This document shows, piece by piece, positions 1-8,653 of a stretch of 37,953 bases of DNA (positions within the stretch are counted from its first letter, which is position 1; every line of letters begins with the position of its first letter). The notes under the pieces are model-generated. The model searched no databases and was not told the origin of the DNA. It worked only from the letters and a program-made list of their open reading frames with translations. The translations under genes and the position numbers were made by a program. This DNA comes from Coriobacteriaceae bacterium (GTDB lineage: Bacteria > Actinomycetota > Coriobacteriia > Coriobacteriales > UMGS124): assembly GCA_019420325.1 (NCBI GenBank), contig JAHZHK010000015.1, positions 1 through 37,953 of the forward strand, written 5' to 3'.

Positions 1-41
1 CATGGTTCCACCAAAACCAACTTTTAAAGGAGCCCGTTGCC

Positions 42-770
42 ATGAGCTGCTCAGAGCGTGAAGTCATCCAGTCCAAGGTCGTACAAGACGCCGTGGTGTG
101 CCCCTCGTGCGGTGCGGCCGACCAGGTCGACGTGTGGGAGCGCATCGAGGCGACCTGTAACCCCGAGCGTGCCGCCCAGTTGGCATCGGGTCAGATCTTC
201 GTCCACACCTGTTCGAAATGCGGCGCGATTGTCCCTTTGGACTACCCGCTCTTCTACATCGACCGTGATCGTCACGTCGCCGCGTTTTATCCTGCTGGTG
301 AAGGCGAGCCCGAGGAGCTCAAGCGTGCCTTTACCCAGCTCGTCATCAAGTTCCGCGGTGTGGAGCTGTCGACGCTGGGCAAAGGGGAGTTCGAGGTGCG
401 CATTGCCCCCGAGCGCTACGGCCTCGTTGAGAAGGCCGCCGTGTGGGGCGCGGGCCTCAATGACAAGGTGATCGAGGTGCTCAAGGCGAGCCTCCTCGAG
501 GAGCTCAACAGCCGCTATCCCGAGCGCGGCTTCGTCGATGTCCAGTTCAACGCCCTGGTAGAGCGCGAGGGTGGCGAGAAGGCCATCGAGGTCCTGCTCT
601 TCGACAAGGACAACACCCCTGGTGCGGGCATCCAGGTGCCTTACGCTGCCTACCGCACCCTGGCCAACGACGTGGAGGTGCGCACCCAGTTCGACAAGCA
701 CCGCACCCCCGTTGTCGACGCCGCCTGGGGCCGCGAGGTTCTCGACGCTGTAAAGGCTGCCGCTCACTAA
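42..770 (+). CDS. CpXC-domain protein
   Basis: A 242-residue protein whose N-terminal half carries two cysteine pairs: CPSCG near residue 20 and CSKCG near residue 57, the latter followed by a hydrophobic YPLFYID stretch. This pattern is that of the CpXC domain (Pfam PF14353), a presumed zinc-binding module of unknown function common in Firmicutes and Coriobacteriia. The remaining ~150 residues are mixed alpha/beta with no motif I recognise. There is no signal peptide or membrane segment, so it is probably cytoplasmic. The ATG is preceded by AAAGGAG at good spacing, which fixes the start. A strong terminator lies about 160 bp downstream, so this gene probably ends its transcription unit; what lies upstream is outside the window. 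Domain call fairly sure; function unknown. Confidence 0.85.
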   Translation: MSCSEREVIQSKVVQDAVVCPSCGAADQVDVWERIEATCNPERAAQLASGQIFVHTCSKCGAIVPLDYPLFYIDRDRHVAAFYPAGEGEPEELKRAFTQLVIKFRGVELSTLGKGEFEVRIAPERYGLVEKAAVWGAGLNDKVIEVLKASLLEELNSRYPERGFVDVQFNALVEREGGEKAIEVLLFDKDNTPGAGIQVPYAAYRTLANDVEVRTQFDKHRTPVVDAAWGREVLDAVKAAAH

Positions 771-775
771 TGGGG

Positions 776-851
776 AAACCGATGAACAAGTAGGTCATGC
801 GGCACTTCGCCATTGCAGCACCGCAGGTAGAAAACGTGTTCGATGAGGCCG
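776..851 (-). repeat. Repeat family 1, copy A (76-bp imperfect palindrome)
   Basis: Read on the minus strand, this 76-bp stretch matches 8654-8729 (plus strand) with no gaps and about 67 of 76 bases identical. The element is itself an imperfect inverted repeat centred on GCTGCAATGGCGAAG. It sits just after the CpXC gene and before that gene's terminator. It looks like a REP- or MITE-like intergenic element; no transposase is nearby. Confidence 0.7.
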
Positions 852-931
852 AGTGGACTTAATCACCGCTTTCCCAGATGCTGCAAGGGTGCGGCGTGTC
901 ACCATGTGACAGTGCAACACGCCGAACATGA

Positions 932-973
932 AGAGCCGGACGCAAGCATTTTGCCTGCGTTCGGCTCTTTTTT
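932..973 (+). terminator. Rho-independent terminator after the CpXC gene
   Basis: AGAGCCGGACGCA at 932-944 pairs with TGCGTTCGGCTCT at 956-968 (one G-T wobble) and is followed by a T run to 973. Just upstream, 892-924 forms a second hairpin (CGGCGTGT with ACACGCCG) that holds a nested TCAC/GTGA stem. No gene is visible in 771-1100; it holds only the repeat and these hairpins. Confidence 0.85.
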
Positions 974-1100
974 GGCGGACTGCTGTTGATACGCCTCCCA
1001 CGTTCCCTAAGACCCCCGAGAGTTGGGTTGCCGTGACGAGCGTGGTTTGGACGTTCTCGCAGCGTCCCAGAACAGTGGGGCCGCGGGCTGTCTGCGGGTC

Positions 1101-2225
1101 CTACGCTTTCGTAAGCGAAAGATCCTCGACGGTGGCGACGATACCAGCGGGGTCGGGAGAACGGCGGGTGTAGGCAACTGGATCGGTGACGTTGACCGTG
1201 CGCAGGTCATCTAGCACAGAGACGCCGCCACAGCCGAGCTCGACATGGTCGAGGCCGGTAGCAAGCGCCTGCTCGTAGCGGTCCTCATGGCCAGGCAGTG
1301 CGAAAACGCCAGATTCCGGGGCACACTCAGAGTAGCCGTGAGCTAGCAGCCAGCCTGTCATTGCGGCATGCAGTCCGAGGGTCTGCTCATCGGTGGGAAG
1401 AGTTTGGTCGTGGCGCGGCAGCTCGAGGACACTCTCATGTAGAACGAAGTGCCGGTGGAGCCGGGTGCCGGGGACAAGGGGCAGGCGATGCAGTCGGAAG
1501 AACGACAAGCCCATGTCTGCCAGAGATGACAGGGTTTCGACAGCACTGCGCTCGGTTTGACCGGGAATGCCGAACATTACCGACGCGCCGAAATCGGAGA
1601 ACCCGAAGCTGTGCAGGATGGCAAGGGACTGGTCGATTGAGGAAAGGGCCGTGGGGCGGCCGAGCGCATACCACTCGAAGGTGTCGCACGTCTCGACACC
1701 GAACTCGAATCGGTCGACTCCCGCCGCTTTGAACGAAGAGGCGGCGTCAACGCTCACGCCTCCGGGAATCGTTCGCAGGGTGACCTGGGGCTTTCTCGTC
1801 CCATTCGCGATGCGCGCGGGTTTGTTGGCCGTCACCTCGCCCGGCGTCTCAGCTGCGGCGGCAGCACATACGTCTTTAACGAGCCGGGCGAGAGGTTCGG
1901 CGGGGCAGAGGTTGGGCATGCCGCCCCAGATGCGCATCGCTGCGATGGGGCGACCGGCGAGATCGGGCAAGATAGACGCGAACTCTCGGCGCAGTGCATC
2001 GGGATAGGCATTGCGGACGATGGGGCCTCCGGGGATTTCCGCGTTGGTAAACCTGGCGTCGCGCGCGGCGGCCGCGCTAACTGAGCGAGTGAGGGGTTCG
2101 GCGCAGTGGGAGCACGTCATTGCGCAGAACGGTACGCGTGCGCCTACGACCAGGGGTGCGCCGGTCAAAGATTCTATCGCCATCCCGGCTTGTGCACCCT
2201 GTGCGGGTCTCAACTCGTCAACCAT
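1101..2225 (-). CDS. HemW/HemN-like radical SAM protein
   Basis: A 374-residue radical SAM enzyme. The [4Fe-4S] motif CxxxCxxC is at C34, C38 and C41 in the context RVPFCAMTCSHC, matching the HIPFCxxxCxxC pattern of the coproporphyrinogen oxidase-like (HemN/HemW) branch. Later landmarks agree: WGGMPNLCPAEPL corresponds to the HemW GGGTPSLL loop, and GVDRFEFGVET and GIPGQT match conserved SAM-barrel strands. HemW proteins act as heme chaperones and HemN as an oxygen-independent oxidase; which role applies here, if either, cannot be read from the sequence. The GGTP motif is altered to GGMP, so a divergent substrate is likely. An in-frame start 38 codons upstream exists, but the ATG at 2225 has AAGGAG about 10 bases before it and begins just ahead of the conserved region. 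It is divergent from the two-component genes. Confidence 0.82.
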   Translation of the reverse strand: MVDELRPAQGAQAGMAIESLTGAPLVVGARVPFCAMTCSHCAEPLTRSVSAAAARDARFTNAEIPGGPIVRNAYPDALRREFASILPDLAGRPIAAMRIWGGMPNLCPAEPLARLVKDVCAAAAAETPGEVTANKPARIANGTRKPQVTLRTIPGGVSVDAASSFKAAGVDRFEFGVETCDTFEWYALGRPTALSSIDQSLAILHSFGFSDFGASVMFGIPGQTERSAVETLSSLADMGLSFFRLHRLPLVPGTRLHRHFVLHESVLELPRHDQTLPTDEQTLGLHAAMTGWLLAHGYSECAPESGVFALPGHEDRYEQALATGLDHVELGCGGVSVLDDLRTVNVTDPVAYTRRSPDPAGIVATVEDLSLTKA

Positions 2226-2509
2226 CGCAAACCCCTTCTCCTTGGATGTTTCGACCAGGGTCACCAACCAATTGCCCGCATGGACGGTCAAGATGCGCCG
2301 GCCGTCCAGACATGTTTGCCATGTAAACCAGTCGAACAAGTATAGTTGCGAGATGATGCGTCCCTCTGTTTCGAAACTGCCAGATATTCCCTTAAAGACG
2401 CCAAATCCGCTCGCGTGGGACCAACGAGCGGCGCGTCGGCGGTCCGAGATGCTATGGTGTGCCCCGTGAAAGGCGGATTTTGGGCGTTGGCTGGGTGTCA
2501 GGGGGCGCC

Positions 2510-3226
2510 GTGTATTCAGTTGCCATTGTCGAGGACGACGAGCGGGATCTTGAGACCCTTGAGGGGTATATCGAGCGGTTTGCGCCGGAGGTGTCGGGCG
2601 GGCTGCGGGTCAGTTCATTCTCGGATCCGGAAGAGTTCCTTGCTGCACCGCCCGCCAGCTTCGACATCGTCCTCCTTGACATCGAGCTGGGAGAGGGAAA
2701 ACCGAGCGGCGTAGAGGTGGCGTTTCGTATCCGGATAGTAGACGAGCGCGCTGTTATCGTCTTCGTCACGAACTTGTACCAGTTCGCCATCGAGGGATAC
2801 AAGGTGCGTGCGCTCGACTTTCTCGTAAAACCGCTGCGCTACGCAAGCTTCGAGGAGACCATACGTAAGGCTGTTGCGGCGGCGGAGAAGGAGAGACCGC
2901 ATTTCGTGCGGTTGGCGTTTGACAAGGCGAGTCGACTCGTTGATGTCGAGACCATCACATACGTGGAAACCGAAGGGAAGCGATTGCGCGTGCACTGCCT
3001 TTCGGGTGAAACGTACTGCTGCAACGGTCCGATGCGCGACCTGGAAGAACGGCTGGAACCGTACGGGTTTTCCGGAATCCACCAAAGCTTCCTCGTGAAT
3101 ATGCACTTTGTCGAGCATGTAAGCCAGACCGAGGCCGTTGTCGCAGGGACGACGCTTCCCGTGTCGCGGTATCGCCGACAACGGTTCGTCGTTGCGCTTA
3201 CGGACTATGTGGGCAGGATTTTGTAA
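2510..3226 (+). CDS. LytTR response regulator (AgrA/LytR type)
   Basis: A two-domain response regulator of 238 residues. The receiver domain occupies roughly residues 1-120: acidic pocket E8-D9-D10, phospho-acceptor D57 in VLLDIE, a T/N-containing FVTN strand and the conserved lysine in LVKPL. Residues ~130-235 form a LytTR DNA-binding domain (FVRLAFDKASRLVDVETITYVE, then HQSFLVNM). LytTR proteins bind paired direct repeats upstream of their targets. I chose the GTG at 2510 because it is preceded by AGGGGG and leaves the usual 3-5 residues before the first beta strand; an upstream GTG at 2459 would add 17 residues with no receiver homology. The sensor kinase follows 31 bp later, so the two are surely co-transcribed. 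The likely target is the exported flavoprotein at 4876, though no LytTR direct repeat was firmly identified. Confidence 0.9.
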   Translation: MYSVAIVEDDERDLETLEGYIERFAPEVSGGLRVSSFSDPEEFLAAPPASFDIVLLDIELGEGKPSGVEVAFRIRIVDERAVIVFVTNLYQFAIEGYKVRALDFLVKPLRYASFEETIRKAVAAAEKERPHFVRLAFDKASRLVDVETITYVETEGKRLRVHCLSGETYCCNGPMRDLEERLEPYGFSGIHQSFLVNMHFVEHVSQTEAVVAGTTLPVSRYRRQRFVVALTDYVGRIL

Positions 3227-3257
3227 GAAGCCGAGGGCGGATGGGAAGGAGTAGCGC

Positions 3258-4670
3258 ATGGTGTGTTACTCGGATGTCTCGATGATTGTGATAGCGGTCG
3301 CTATCGCATGCGCTGCTGTCTTGCTTGGGCGAACGCTTGAACCGCGGGCATGTGGAGAGGGCGGTCGCTTGGGGGTCGTCCGGACCGTTGCATGCGCGGT
3401 CTTGCTCTTTGCGTTGGGGGGAGTCGCCTATCTTCGATGGACGGTGCTGCCCACGGCACTCGTAATCATCGTGCTTGCCGGGGCTTACTTCCGCGTTGCG
3501 CGAGCAGCCAGCCCCCAAGAATGTGTGTACCTCGGCTGCGTGTTCTTCCTCATGTATGACTTTGCGGTGCTGCTGGGGGTAAATGTTCTGCATGAATCCT
3601 TCGACGCGGTGGTTGGCGAGGGGGCATGGTCTCGGGCGGGTGCGGGAGCACAGGCTGCGAGCGTGGCGGTCATCTCCGGGACGCTTTTGGGACTCGTCGC
3701 GCTCGTGCGCAAGTTGACCGTCCCGAGCGAGTACAAACTGACGGCGGCGCAGACGTCGCTCGTTCTCATTCCTATGGTGTCCTACCTTTACGTTCGCAGC
3801 GGCCTGTACATCACCTCGTACAACGGCGGCGCAATCGAGCATTTCCAAGGGGAGCTCGTGCTCATCTTGCTGAGCCTGCTCCCTACAATCTCGGTGGTGG
3901 TGGGGCTTAAGAACGTCTTGAACGCCCAGATCACGCGTGGCGAGGTGCTCGAGATGCGCGAACTCATGGCCAAGCAGGCACAGCAATACCTCATCAAGCG
4001 GGAAACGATTGACCTTGTGAACCGCAAGTATCATGACATGCGACACTTCGCGTCGGTCATCGACGGGAATGGCAATGGGGCGACTGTGCCGGTGGGCGAA
4101 AGCGAGCGACGCGACTTGGAGCGCGACCTGGAGCGATGCTCGGTGTTTGTCGACACGGGGAGTCCCATCGTGGACGTTATTGTGTCTGACAAAGTGTTGG
4201 CTTGCAATGAGCGCGATATTCGATTCGTTCCATTTATCGATGCCAGAACGCTTGGCTTTATGGGGTCGCTTGACCTATGCACGTTGTTTGGAAACGCCCT
4301 CGATAACGCCATCGAAGCGGCTGAGCTTGTTGAGGACCCCGAGTTGCGCGAGATTAAAGTGAAGGTGGCGCCGGTAAACGACATGGTGGCGTTTTCGTTT
4401 GTGAACCGCTATGCCGTGGAGCCAAAGATTGCCGATGGGGTGCTCCTGAGCACAAAAGGGCGGCTGGATGGAGGCCATGCGACAAACGCAGACAAGGGGC
4501 CCGCTGTCGCCGATGGCGTGGTTGATGATGGGCCGCACGGTTACGGGATGAAGAACATCCGACGTGTCGTGGAGTCGTATGGCGGGGAGGCCACCTTCTC
4601 TGCTCGCGACGGCATATTTACGCTCAACCTTCTTGTTCCCCTGCCTGTCGAGCCCATGCCCCATGGCTGA
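3258..4670 (+). CDS. Sensor histidine kinase, AgrC-like GHKL family
   Basis: A 470-residue membrane kinase. Residues 1-225 contain six or seven hydrophobic segments (for example around 8-24, 42-58, 63-80, 88-111, 134-150, 167-185 and 199-220). A charged linker leads to the dimerisation helix with the phospho-acceptor H259 in KYHDMRH, typical of AgrC-like kinases partnered with LytTR regulators. The GHKL ATPase domain shows an N-box (LFGNALDNAIEAAE, N346 and N350) and a G-box (HGYGMKNI, 427-434). Between them is a glycine/aspartate-rich insert of ~25 residues (402-426) not usual for the family. Known AgrC relatives sense peptides; here the ligand is unknown and could be a respiratory substrate, given the reductase downstream. 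ATG 3258 has GGAAGGAG in front. Confidence 0.9.
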   Translation: MVCYSDVSMIVIAVAIACAAVLLGRTLEPRACGEGGRLGVVRTVACAVLLFALGGVAYLRWTVLPTALVIIVLAGAYFRVARAASPQECVYLGCVFFLMYDFAVLLGVNVLHESFDAVVGEGAWSRAGAGAQAASVAVISGTLLGLVALVRKLTVPSEYKLTAAQTSLVLIPMVSYLYVRSGLYITSYNGGAIEHFQGELVLILLSLLPTISVVVGLKNVLNAQITRGEVLEMRELMAKQAQQYLIKRETIDLVNRKYHDMRHFASVIDGNGNGATVPVGESERRDLERDLERCSVFVDTGSPIVDVIVSDKVLACNERDIRFVPFIDARTLGFMGSLDLCTLFGNALDNAIEAAELVEDPELREIKVKVAPVNDMVAFSFVNRYAVEPKIADGVLLSTKGRLDGGHATNADKGPAVADGVVDDGPHGYGMKNIRRVVESYGGEATFSARDGIFTLNLLVPLPVEPMPHG

Positions 4671-4721
4671 TGCGTGGGTGAAACAACCCCAGCCACAGTA
4701 GGCTAAATTCGCCCGATTCGC

Positions 4722-4750
4722 CCCCTATGGCACCAGTTTTGCCACAGGGG
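4722..4750. promoter_or_regulatory. Inverted repeat upstream of the flavoprotein gene
   Basis: CCCCTATGGC (4722-4731) and GCCACAGGGG (4741-4750) form 10-bp arms with one mismatch around a 9-base loop, midway between the kinase stop and the flavoprotein start. It could be an operator or an attenuator/terminator. Only four T residues lie in the loop and two after the stem, so a terminator is weakly supported. Confidence 0.45.
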
Positions 4751-4875
4751 TTCCTTGCGTGGCTAGCAATCGTGTACGTTGCCCAACGATAGGCTGGCGC
4801 GGCGACGAGGGTGTCGAAAACTCTGCCTGGCCTAAGCGCACGTGACGACTATCAGGCACGATGAAAGGGGTCAAC

Positions 4876-6621
4876 ATGCAGTGCACACGTAGGAACTTCC
4901 TTAAGAACGCGGCCGCGGCCGGCGGAGCCGTCGCCTTGGCGGGCATGGCGTCGACGGCGATCGCCGAGGAGGTTGCACCTGCTGAGGGCGGCGCGCCTGC
5001 CGAGGGCGGCGAAGGCGGCGGGATGCCTCCCATGATGGGCGGCGCCGTGGAGGACTACGACGCCGATTGGCGTGCCCCGCACGCTGTTCCCACGGCCGAC
5101 GAGGTTGTCGAGGAGAAGACCGCAGACTTCGTCGTTGTGGGTCTTGGACACGCCGGCACCAACTGCGCCCGTAGGCTCATGGAGCTTGGTCGCAGCGTCA
5201 TTGCCGTTGAGAAGCAGGAGGAGGAATCCTTCTCTATGCTCGGCAACGACATCGGTCACATCAACTCGGATATGAACCGCAGCTTCGGGGTGCCGGACGC
5301 CGACCCCATCGAGTTCTACAACAACTGGATGATCGTCTCGGCCAACATGGCTCAGCCTGCTCTTGTTATGCAGTTCGCCCAGCGCGGCGGCGAGGCCATT
5401 GATGACTTCTGCAACGTGTACTCCGACGAGGAGAAGCAGAACTTCTCAATCTATTTCTGGGATGGCGAGCCCTACCCCAACTTCCCCGAGGAGATTGGCA
5501 AGCAGCATTTCTGGTATGGCTGCCTCAACCTTCGCGGTAAGAACTGCAACATGAACATGACCGAAGCCTACAAGATTCAGATTCAGAATCTGAAGGACGG
5601 CGGCGCGACGCTGGACTTTGGCATGGATGCAGACCAGCTCATCCAGGATGAGTCGGGCAAGGTCGTGGGCCTGTACGCCAAGAACGGCGATGACCAGTTC
5701 GTGAAGTACAACGCCAACGTTGCCGTCATCCTGTGCGCCGGTGACTTTTCTGGCAACGAGGTCATGCGCGAGGAGCTGCTCCCCTGCATGGCCGGCCTGC
5801 TCGCCGACGGTGAGAGCCTCGGTGGTATGGGCGGCCGCACTGGTCGCGGCATTCAGATGGGTTATTGGGCGGGCGGTAAGCTCGAGCCTGGTCCCATTGC
5901 CACGCTGGGCGGCGACTACGTGTGCCCCTCGGGCATTCTGGGCAACGGCGGCGTGCCGATTTGGCTCAACGAGAATGCCGAGCGTTACTGCAACGAGTTC
6001 TTTGGCGGCCCCGAGATTGCCGGTCGTCCCGGCGCTCGCGACCAGCACGTTGTGAAGTACTGCGTTTTCGACAGCAATTGCATCGACCATCTTTCCTACG
6101 GTTTGCCCTGCCACACTGCGTTCGATTGGTCGGACCAGGAGGCCAAGGATTCCGTCGCCGAAAAGCTCGAGGGCGCCCTTAATGCCGGTGCCGAGGGCTA
6201 CAACGGCGTGTACTGCGCTGACGATCTCGCCACGCTGGCTGGCTACCTGGGTCTTGAGGGTGAGGTGGCCGAGAACTTCGTCAAAAGCGTCGAGCGCTTC
6301 AACGACCTGGCAGAAAAGGGTGTTGATGAGGACTTCGGCCGCGACCCGCGTGTCATGTGGAAGCTCGAGCCTCCTTACTACGCCCAGGCTACGAGCATGT
6401 TCATGGTGGGCATGATGATGGTGTCACACGGTGGCCTTATCACCGACGGTCACTCCAATGTTCTTGATACTAACTACAAGCCGATTCCCGGTCTCTATGC
6501 CGCGGGCAACAACTGTGGCCGTCGTTTTGGGCCGGCGTACTTCACGCCCATTGCCGGCGTGTCCATCGGTTTCGCCATCACGCAGGGCTATGTCGTTGGT
6601 GATTACCTGGCGTCGTTGTAA
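4876..6621 (+). CDS. Tat-exported FAD-dependent fumarate reductase-like flavoprotein (1)
   Basis: A 581-residue exported flavoenzyme. Residues 1-31 are a Tat signal (TRRNFLK, hydrophobic core, cleavage near AIA-EE). A glycine/glutamate-rich linker with two APAEGG units follows (~33-56). The FAD-binding Rossmann motif GLGHAG is at 89-94, and the C-terminal FAD loop reads PIPGLYAAGNNCG, as in the flavocytochrome c/urocanate reductase family (FAD_binding_2). Such enzymes reduce enoate-type or other organic acceptors outside the cytoplasmic membrane. There is no heme motif and no FMN-binding domain, so electrons must come from a partner not encoded next to it. The ATG at 4876 was chosen over 4861 because AAAGGGG (4864-4870) precedes it at proper spacing. 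The adjacent two-component system probably controls it. Substrate unknown. Confidence 0.88.
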   Translation: MQCTRRNFLKNAAAAGGAVALAGMASTAIAEEVAPAEGGAPAEGGEGGGMPPMMGGAVEDYDADWRAPHAVPTADEVVEEKTADFVVVGLGHAGTNCARRLMELGRSVIAVEKQEEESFSMLGNDIGHINSDMNRSFGVPDADPIEFYNNWMIVSANMAQPALVMQFAQRGGEAIDDFCNVYSDEEKQNFSIYFWDGEPYPNFPEEIGKQHFWYGCLNLRGKNCNMNMTEAYKIQIQNLKDGGATLDFGMDADQLIQDESGKVVGLYAKNGDDQFVKYNANVAVILCAGDFSGNEVMREELLPCMAGLLADGESLGGMGGRTGRGIQMGYWAGGKLEPGPIATLGGDYVCPSGILGNGGVPIWLNENAERYCNEFFGGPEIAGRPGARDQHVVKYCVFDSNCIDHLSYGLPCHTAFDWSDQEAKDSVAEKLEGALNAGAEGYNGVYCADDLATLAGYLGLEGEVAENFVKSVERFNDLAEKGVDEDFGRDPRVMWKLEPPYYAQATSMFMVGMMMVSHGGLITDGHSNVLDTNYKPIPGLYAAGNNCGRRFGPAYFTPIAGVSIGFAITQGYVVGDYLASL

Positions 6622-6674
6622 GGAACGCAGCCGCAGCGCACGCCAGTGCGAATGCGCATTGTCCAGGAGCTAAG

Positions 6675-6713
6675 AAGCGGGGTCGGTTGCCATGGGTGAC
6701 CGGCCCCGCTTTT
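6675..6713 (+). terminator. Terminator after flavoprotein 1
   Basis: AAGCGGGGTCGGT pairs with ACCGGCCCCGCTT (one G-T wobble) around an 11-base loop and ends in a short T run. It lies about 55 bp after the stop codon. Confidence 0.75.
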
Positions 6714-6824
6714 GCATGCGCGAGGTGCTCGGCATCGACGCGGGGTGCCTGGCCGTGCTGGTTGAGTGCTAGCTGGGGATGGCGTTCGAAACTTGTGTGA
6801 ACCATTCCGAACTTTCGCGTCTCA

Positions 6825-6853
6825 TGTAACCTTTTGCCCGCCGGACCCGTGTA
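6825..6853 (+). promoter_or_regulatory. Candidate ECF-type autoregulated promoter
   Basis: TGTAACCTTTT at 6825 and CGTGTA at 6848-6853, 17 bases apart, resemble the AAC/CGT signature of promoters recognised by many ECF sigma factors (for example the TGAAAC-N16-CGTA type). It lies 24 bp before the sigma gene start, next to its GGAGGTGA ribosome binding site. Autoregulation is inferred. Confidence 0.45.
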
Positions 6854-6876
6854 TAGGGTAAGGAGGTGACGGGTTT

Positions 6877-7434
6877 ATGGAAAGCCGAACAATGAGAACC
6901 GAAGAAGAGATCGAGCAGGCGATGCGCAGGCACGGCAGCGCGGTGTATGTTGTCGCGCTTGCGCAAACGCGTTCCCGTGAGGACGCCCAGGATGTGGCAC
7001 AGGATGTGTTCGTAAGCCTTTTGACCTGCGGTAAGAGCTTTCATGATGACGACCACTTGCGGGTGTGGCTTTTGCGGGCGACCGTCAATCGCTGCGCCGA
7101 CGTGTACCGGTCGCCCTGGAAGCGCAAGGTGCAGGCGATGCCCGAAGGGGAGCCCGACATCGGCGGCATGGAAGCGGGTCCGGAGGACGCGGCTCTGCGG
7201 GTGCTTGAAAGAACCCAGGTATGGCAGGCATTGAAACGCTTGCCAGAATCGCTTCGCGCAACGGCAGTGCTCTTTTACATCGAGGAGCATTCGGTGCGGG
7301 AAATTGCAGACATCATGGAATGCAGGCAGGGCACGGTGAGGGTAAGGCTCGCGCGTGCTCGCAAGCAGATGCGCGACGTGCTTGAGGACACGGCTGAACC
7401 AAGCGAAAGAGGTGGGGCGTATGAGGCGCTCTGA
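6877..7434 (+). CDS. ECF-family RNA polymerase sigma factor
   Basis: A 185-residue sigma-70 family protein with only regions 2 and 4. Region 2 (residues ~12-75) contains the DAQDVAQDVFVSLL helix and HLRVWLLRATVNRCADVYR, the stretch that recognises the -10 element. Region 4 (~110-170) ends in the helix-turn-helix EIADIMECRQGTVRVRLARARKQM, which reads the -35. Length is normal for ECF sigma factors. GGAGGTGA precedes the ATG at good distance; a second ATG lies five codons in. The next gene, a one-pass membrane protein, overlaps its end by 14 bp, the usual arrangement for a sigma factor and its membrane-bound partner. Sixty-eight bases of this gene's 5' part recur as debris at 8855-8921. Confidence 0.92.
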   Translation: MESRTMRTEEEIEQAMRRHGSAVYVVALAQTRSREDAQDVAQDVFVSLLTCGKSFHDDDHLRVWLLRATVNRCADVYRSPWKRKVQAMPEGEPDIGGMEAGPEDAALRVLERTQVWQALKRLPESLRATAVLFYIEEHSVREIADIMECRQGTVRVRLARARKQMRDVLEDTAEPSERGGAYEAL

Positions 7435-8632
7435 GCTTGATGCCGCTCGCAACTTGGCGAAGAGCGTCAAGTTGCCTGAGAACGTGCGACAAGGGGTGCT
7501 TGCGTCTGCACGTCGGGAAAAGCGGGATTCCGAGGAGCAAGCAATGCCGCAGGTCAATCCGAGGACGGGGGAAGCGGCCATTGTGTCGGGCGGACACGCT
7601 GGTGGGCCGCGCGTGTCAAGAAGGTTTGCGATTGCGGCGGCGCTGGCGTCGGCGGCGGCCTTGGGTACGGCGGCATATGCCGCCATCGAGACGAACTTCT
7701 TCACGGTTGGCTTCGGTTCAAAGGGCCATGAGGACGTCGAGGCCCACGAAGAAACGTTCTATTCAAAAGACGGCAGCGATTCCTTTACGGCTCCGCAGGC
7801 CGGGCGTACGTGGTATGAGACTGACTCCGCAGTTGTCGAGGGCCTTTTGGGCGATTGCGTGCAACAGGTCAATGAGTCAGTCACGGTCGGCGACTATACG
7901 ATGACGCTTGAAAGTTACGCCATGGATGAGAACGACCTGGGTATTGCCTGGTTTGTTATCACATGCCCAAAAGGGTTCAAATATACGACAGAGACTGGAG
8001 CCGATGAGTACGGCGCACCTGCCTTGTCCGAGGATTCGGAATTTAGGAGCGTCGGTCTCGTTTGGGAAGAAGGCAGGTTTACAAACTACAGGCCAGAGGT
8101 CAACGAAGAGTTCACAACGTCAACAGAGCTGCATCTGCTTCTGCACTTTGATGCAAACCCTGACGGGAAGGATTTGACGAGGCTGACCTGGAGCATGAGC
8201 GTGATGGTGGGCCATGAGAAGGACGAGGGCGTCATCGTTGTGGAGCCTCCCGAGAAGCGGGTGGAGACCATTCAATGTACCTCAGATGAAAGCGAGTTCG
8301 TGGTCTCGGTTTCCCCGTTCGGATACATCGTGGACGGGCACGCCGTCTCGCAAGAGTACGATGAGGCGAATTTGGATAAGACGGTGTTTATGATGAACGA
8401 TGGTGCCGAGCTTGTTGCGCTTGAGGAGCTTGAGGAGCTGGATGGACACAGCCTTATGACCTACAATCTCTTTTTCGCAACGATGCCGGAAGACCATCAT
8501 TCTGGTCGTGCGCTTACGACTTTCTTCATCAACACTGATGCATTGGAATCGGTGACCATACGGCAAACATTGTATGGTGGCTACGGAGACGGGGTCAGCA
8601 CGGGTGACGTTGTCTTCTATCCAGAACGATAG
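7421..8632 (+). CDS. DUF4179-like membrane protein, probable anti-sigma partner
   Basis: A 403-residue protein with a basic cytoplasmic N-terminus of ~65 residues, one membrane segment (about 68-88, RRFAIAAALASAAALGTAAYAA) and a ~310-residue external domain rich in beta strand. This architecture, next to an ECF sigma gene, matches DUF4179-type proteins thought to hold the sigma factor at the membrane until an external signal arrives. I saw no classical zinc anti-sigma motif (HxxxCxxC). The ATG at 7421 overlaps the sigma gene by 14 bp and has AGAGGTGGGG before it; an ORF extension upstream is just sigma coding sequence read in another frame. Translational coupling is likely. The ligand sensed is unknown. 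Confidence 0.75.
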   Translation: MRRSELDAARNLAKSVKLPENVRQGVLASARREKRDSEEQAMPQVNPRTGEAAIVSGGHAGGPRVSRRFAIAAALASAAALGTAAYAAIETNFFTVGFGSKGHEDVEAHEETFYSKDGSDSFTAPQAGRTWYETDSAVVEGLLGDCVQQVNESVTVGDYTMTLESYAMDENDLGIAWFVITCPKGFKYTTETGADEYGAPALSEDSEFRSVGLVWEEGRFTNYRPEVNEEFTTSTELHLLLHFDANPDGKDLTRLTWSMSVMVGHEKDEGVIVVEPPEKRVETIQCTSDESEFVVSVSPFGYIVDGHAVSQEYDEANLDKTVFMMNDGAELVALEELEELDGHSLMTYNLFFATMPEDHHSGRALTTFFINTDALESVTIRQTLYGGYGDGVSTGDVVFYPER

Positions 8633-8653
8633 GAAACGATGCTTACATCCGAT

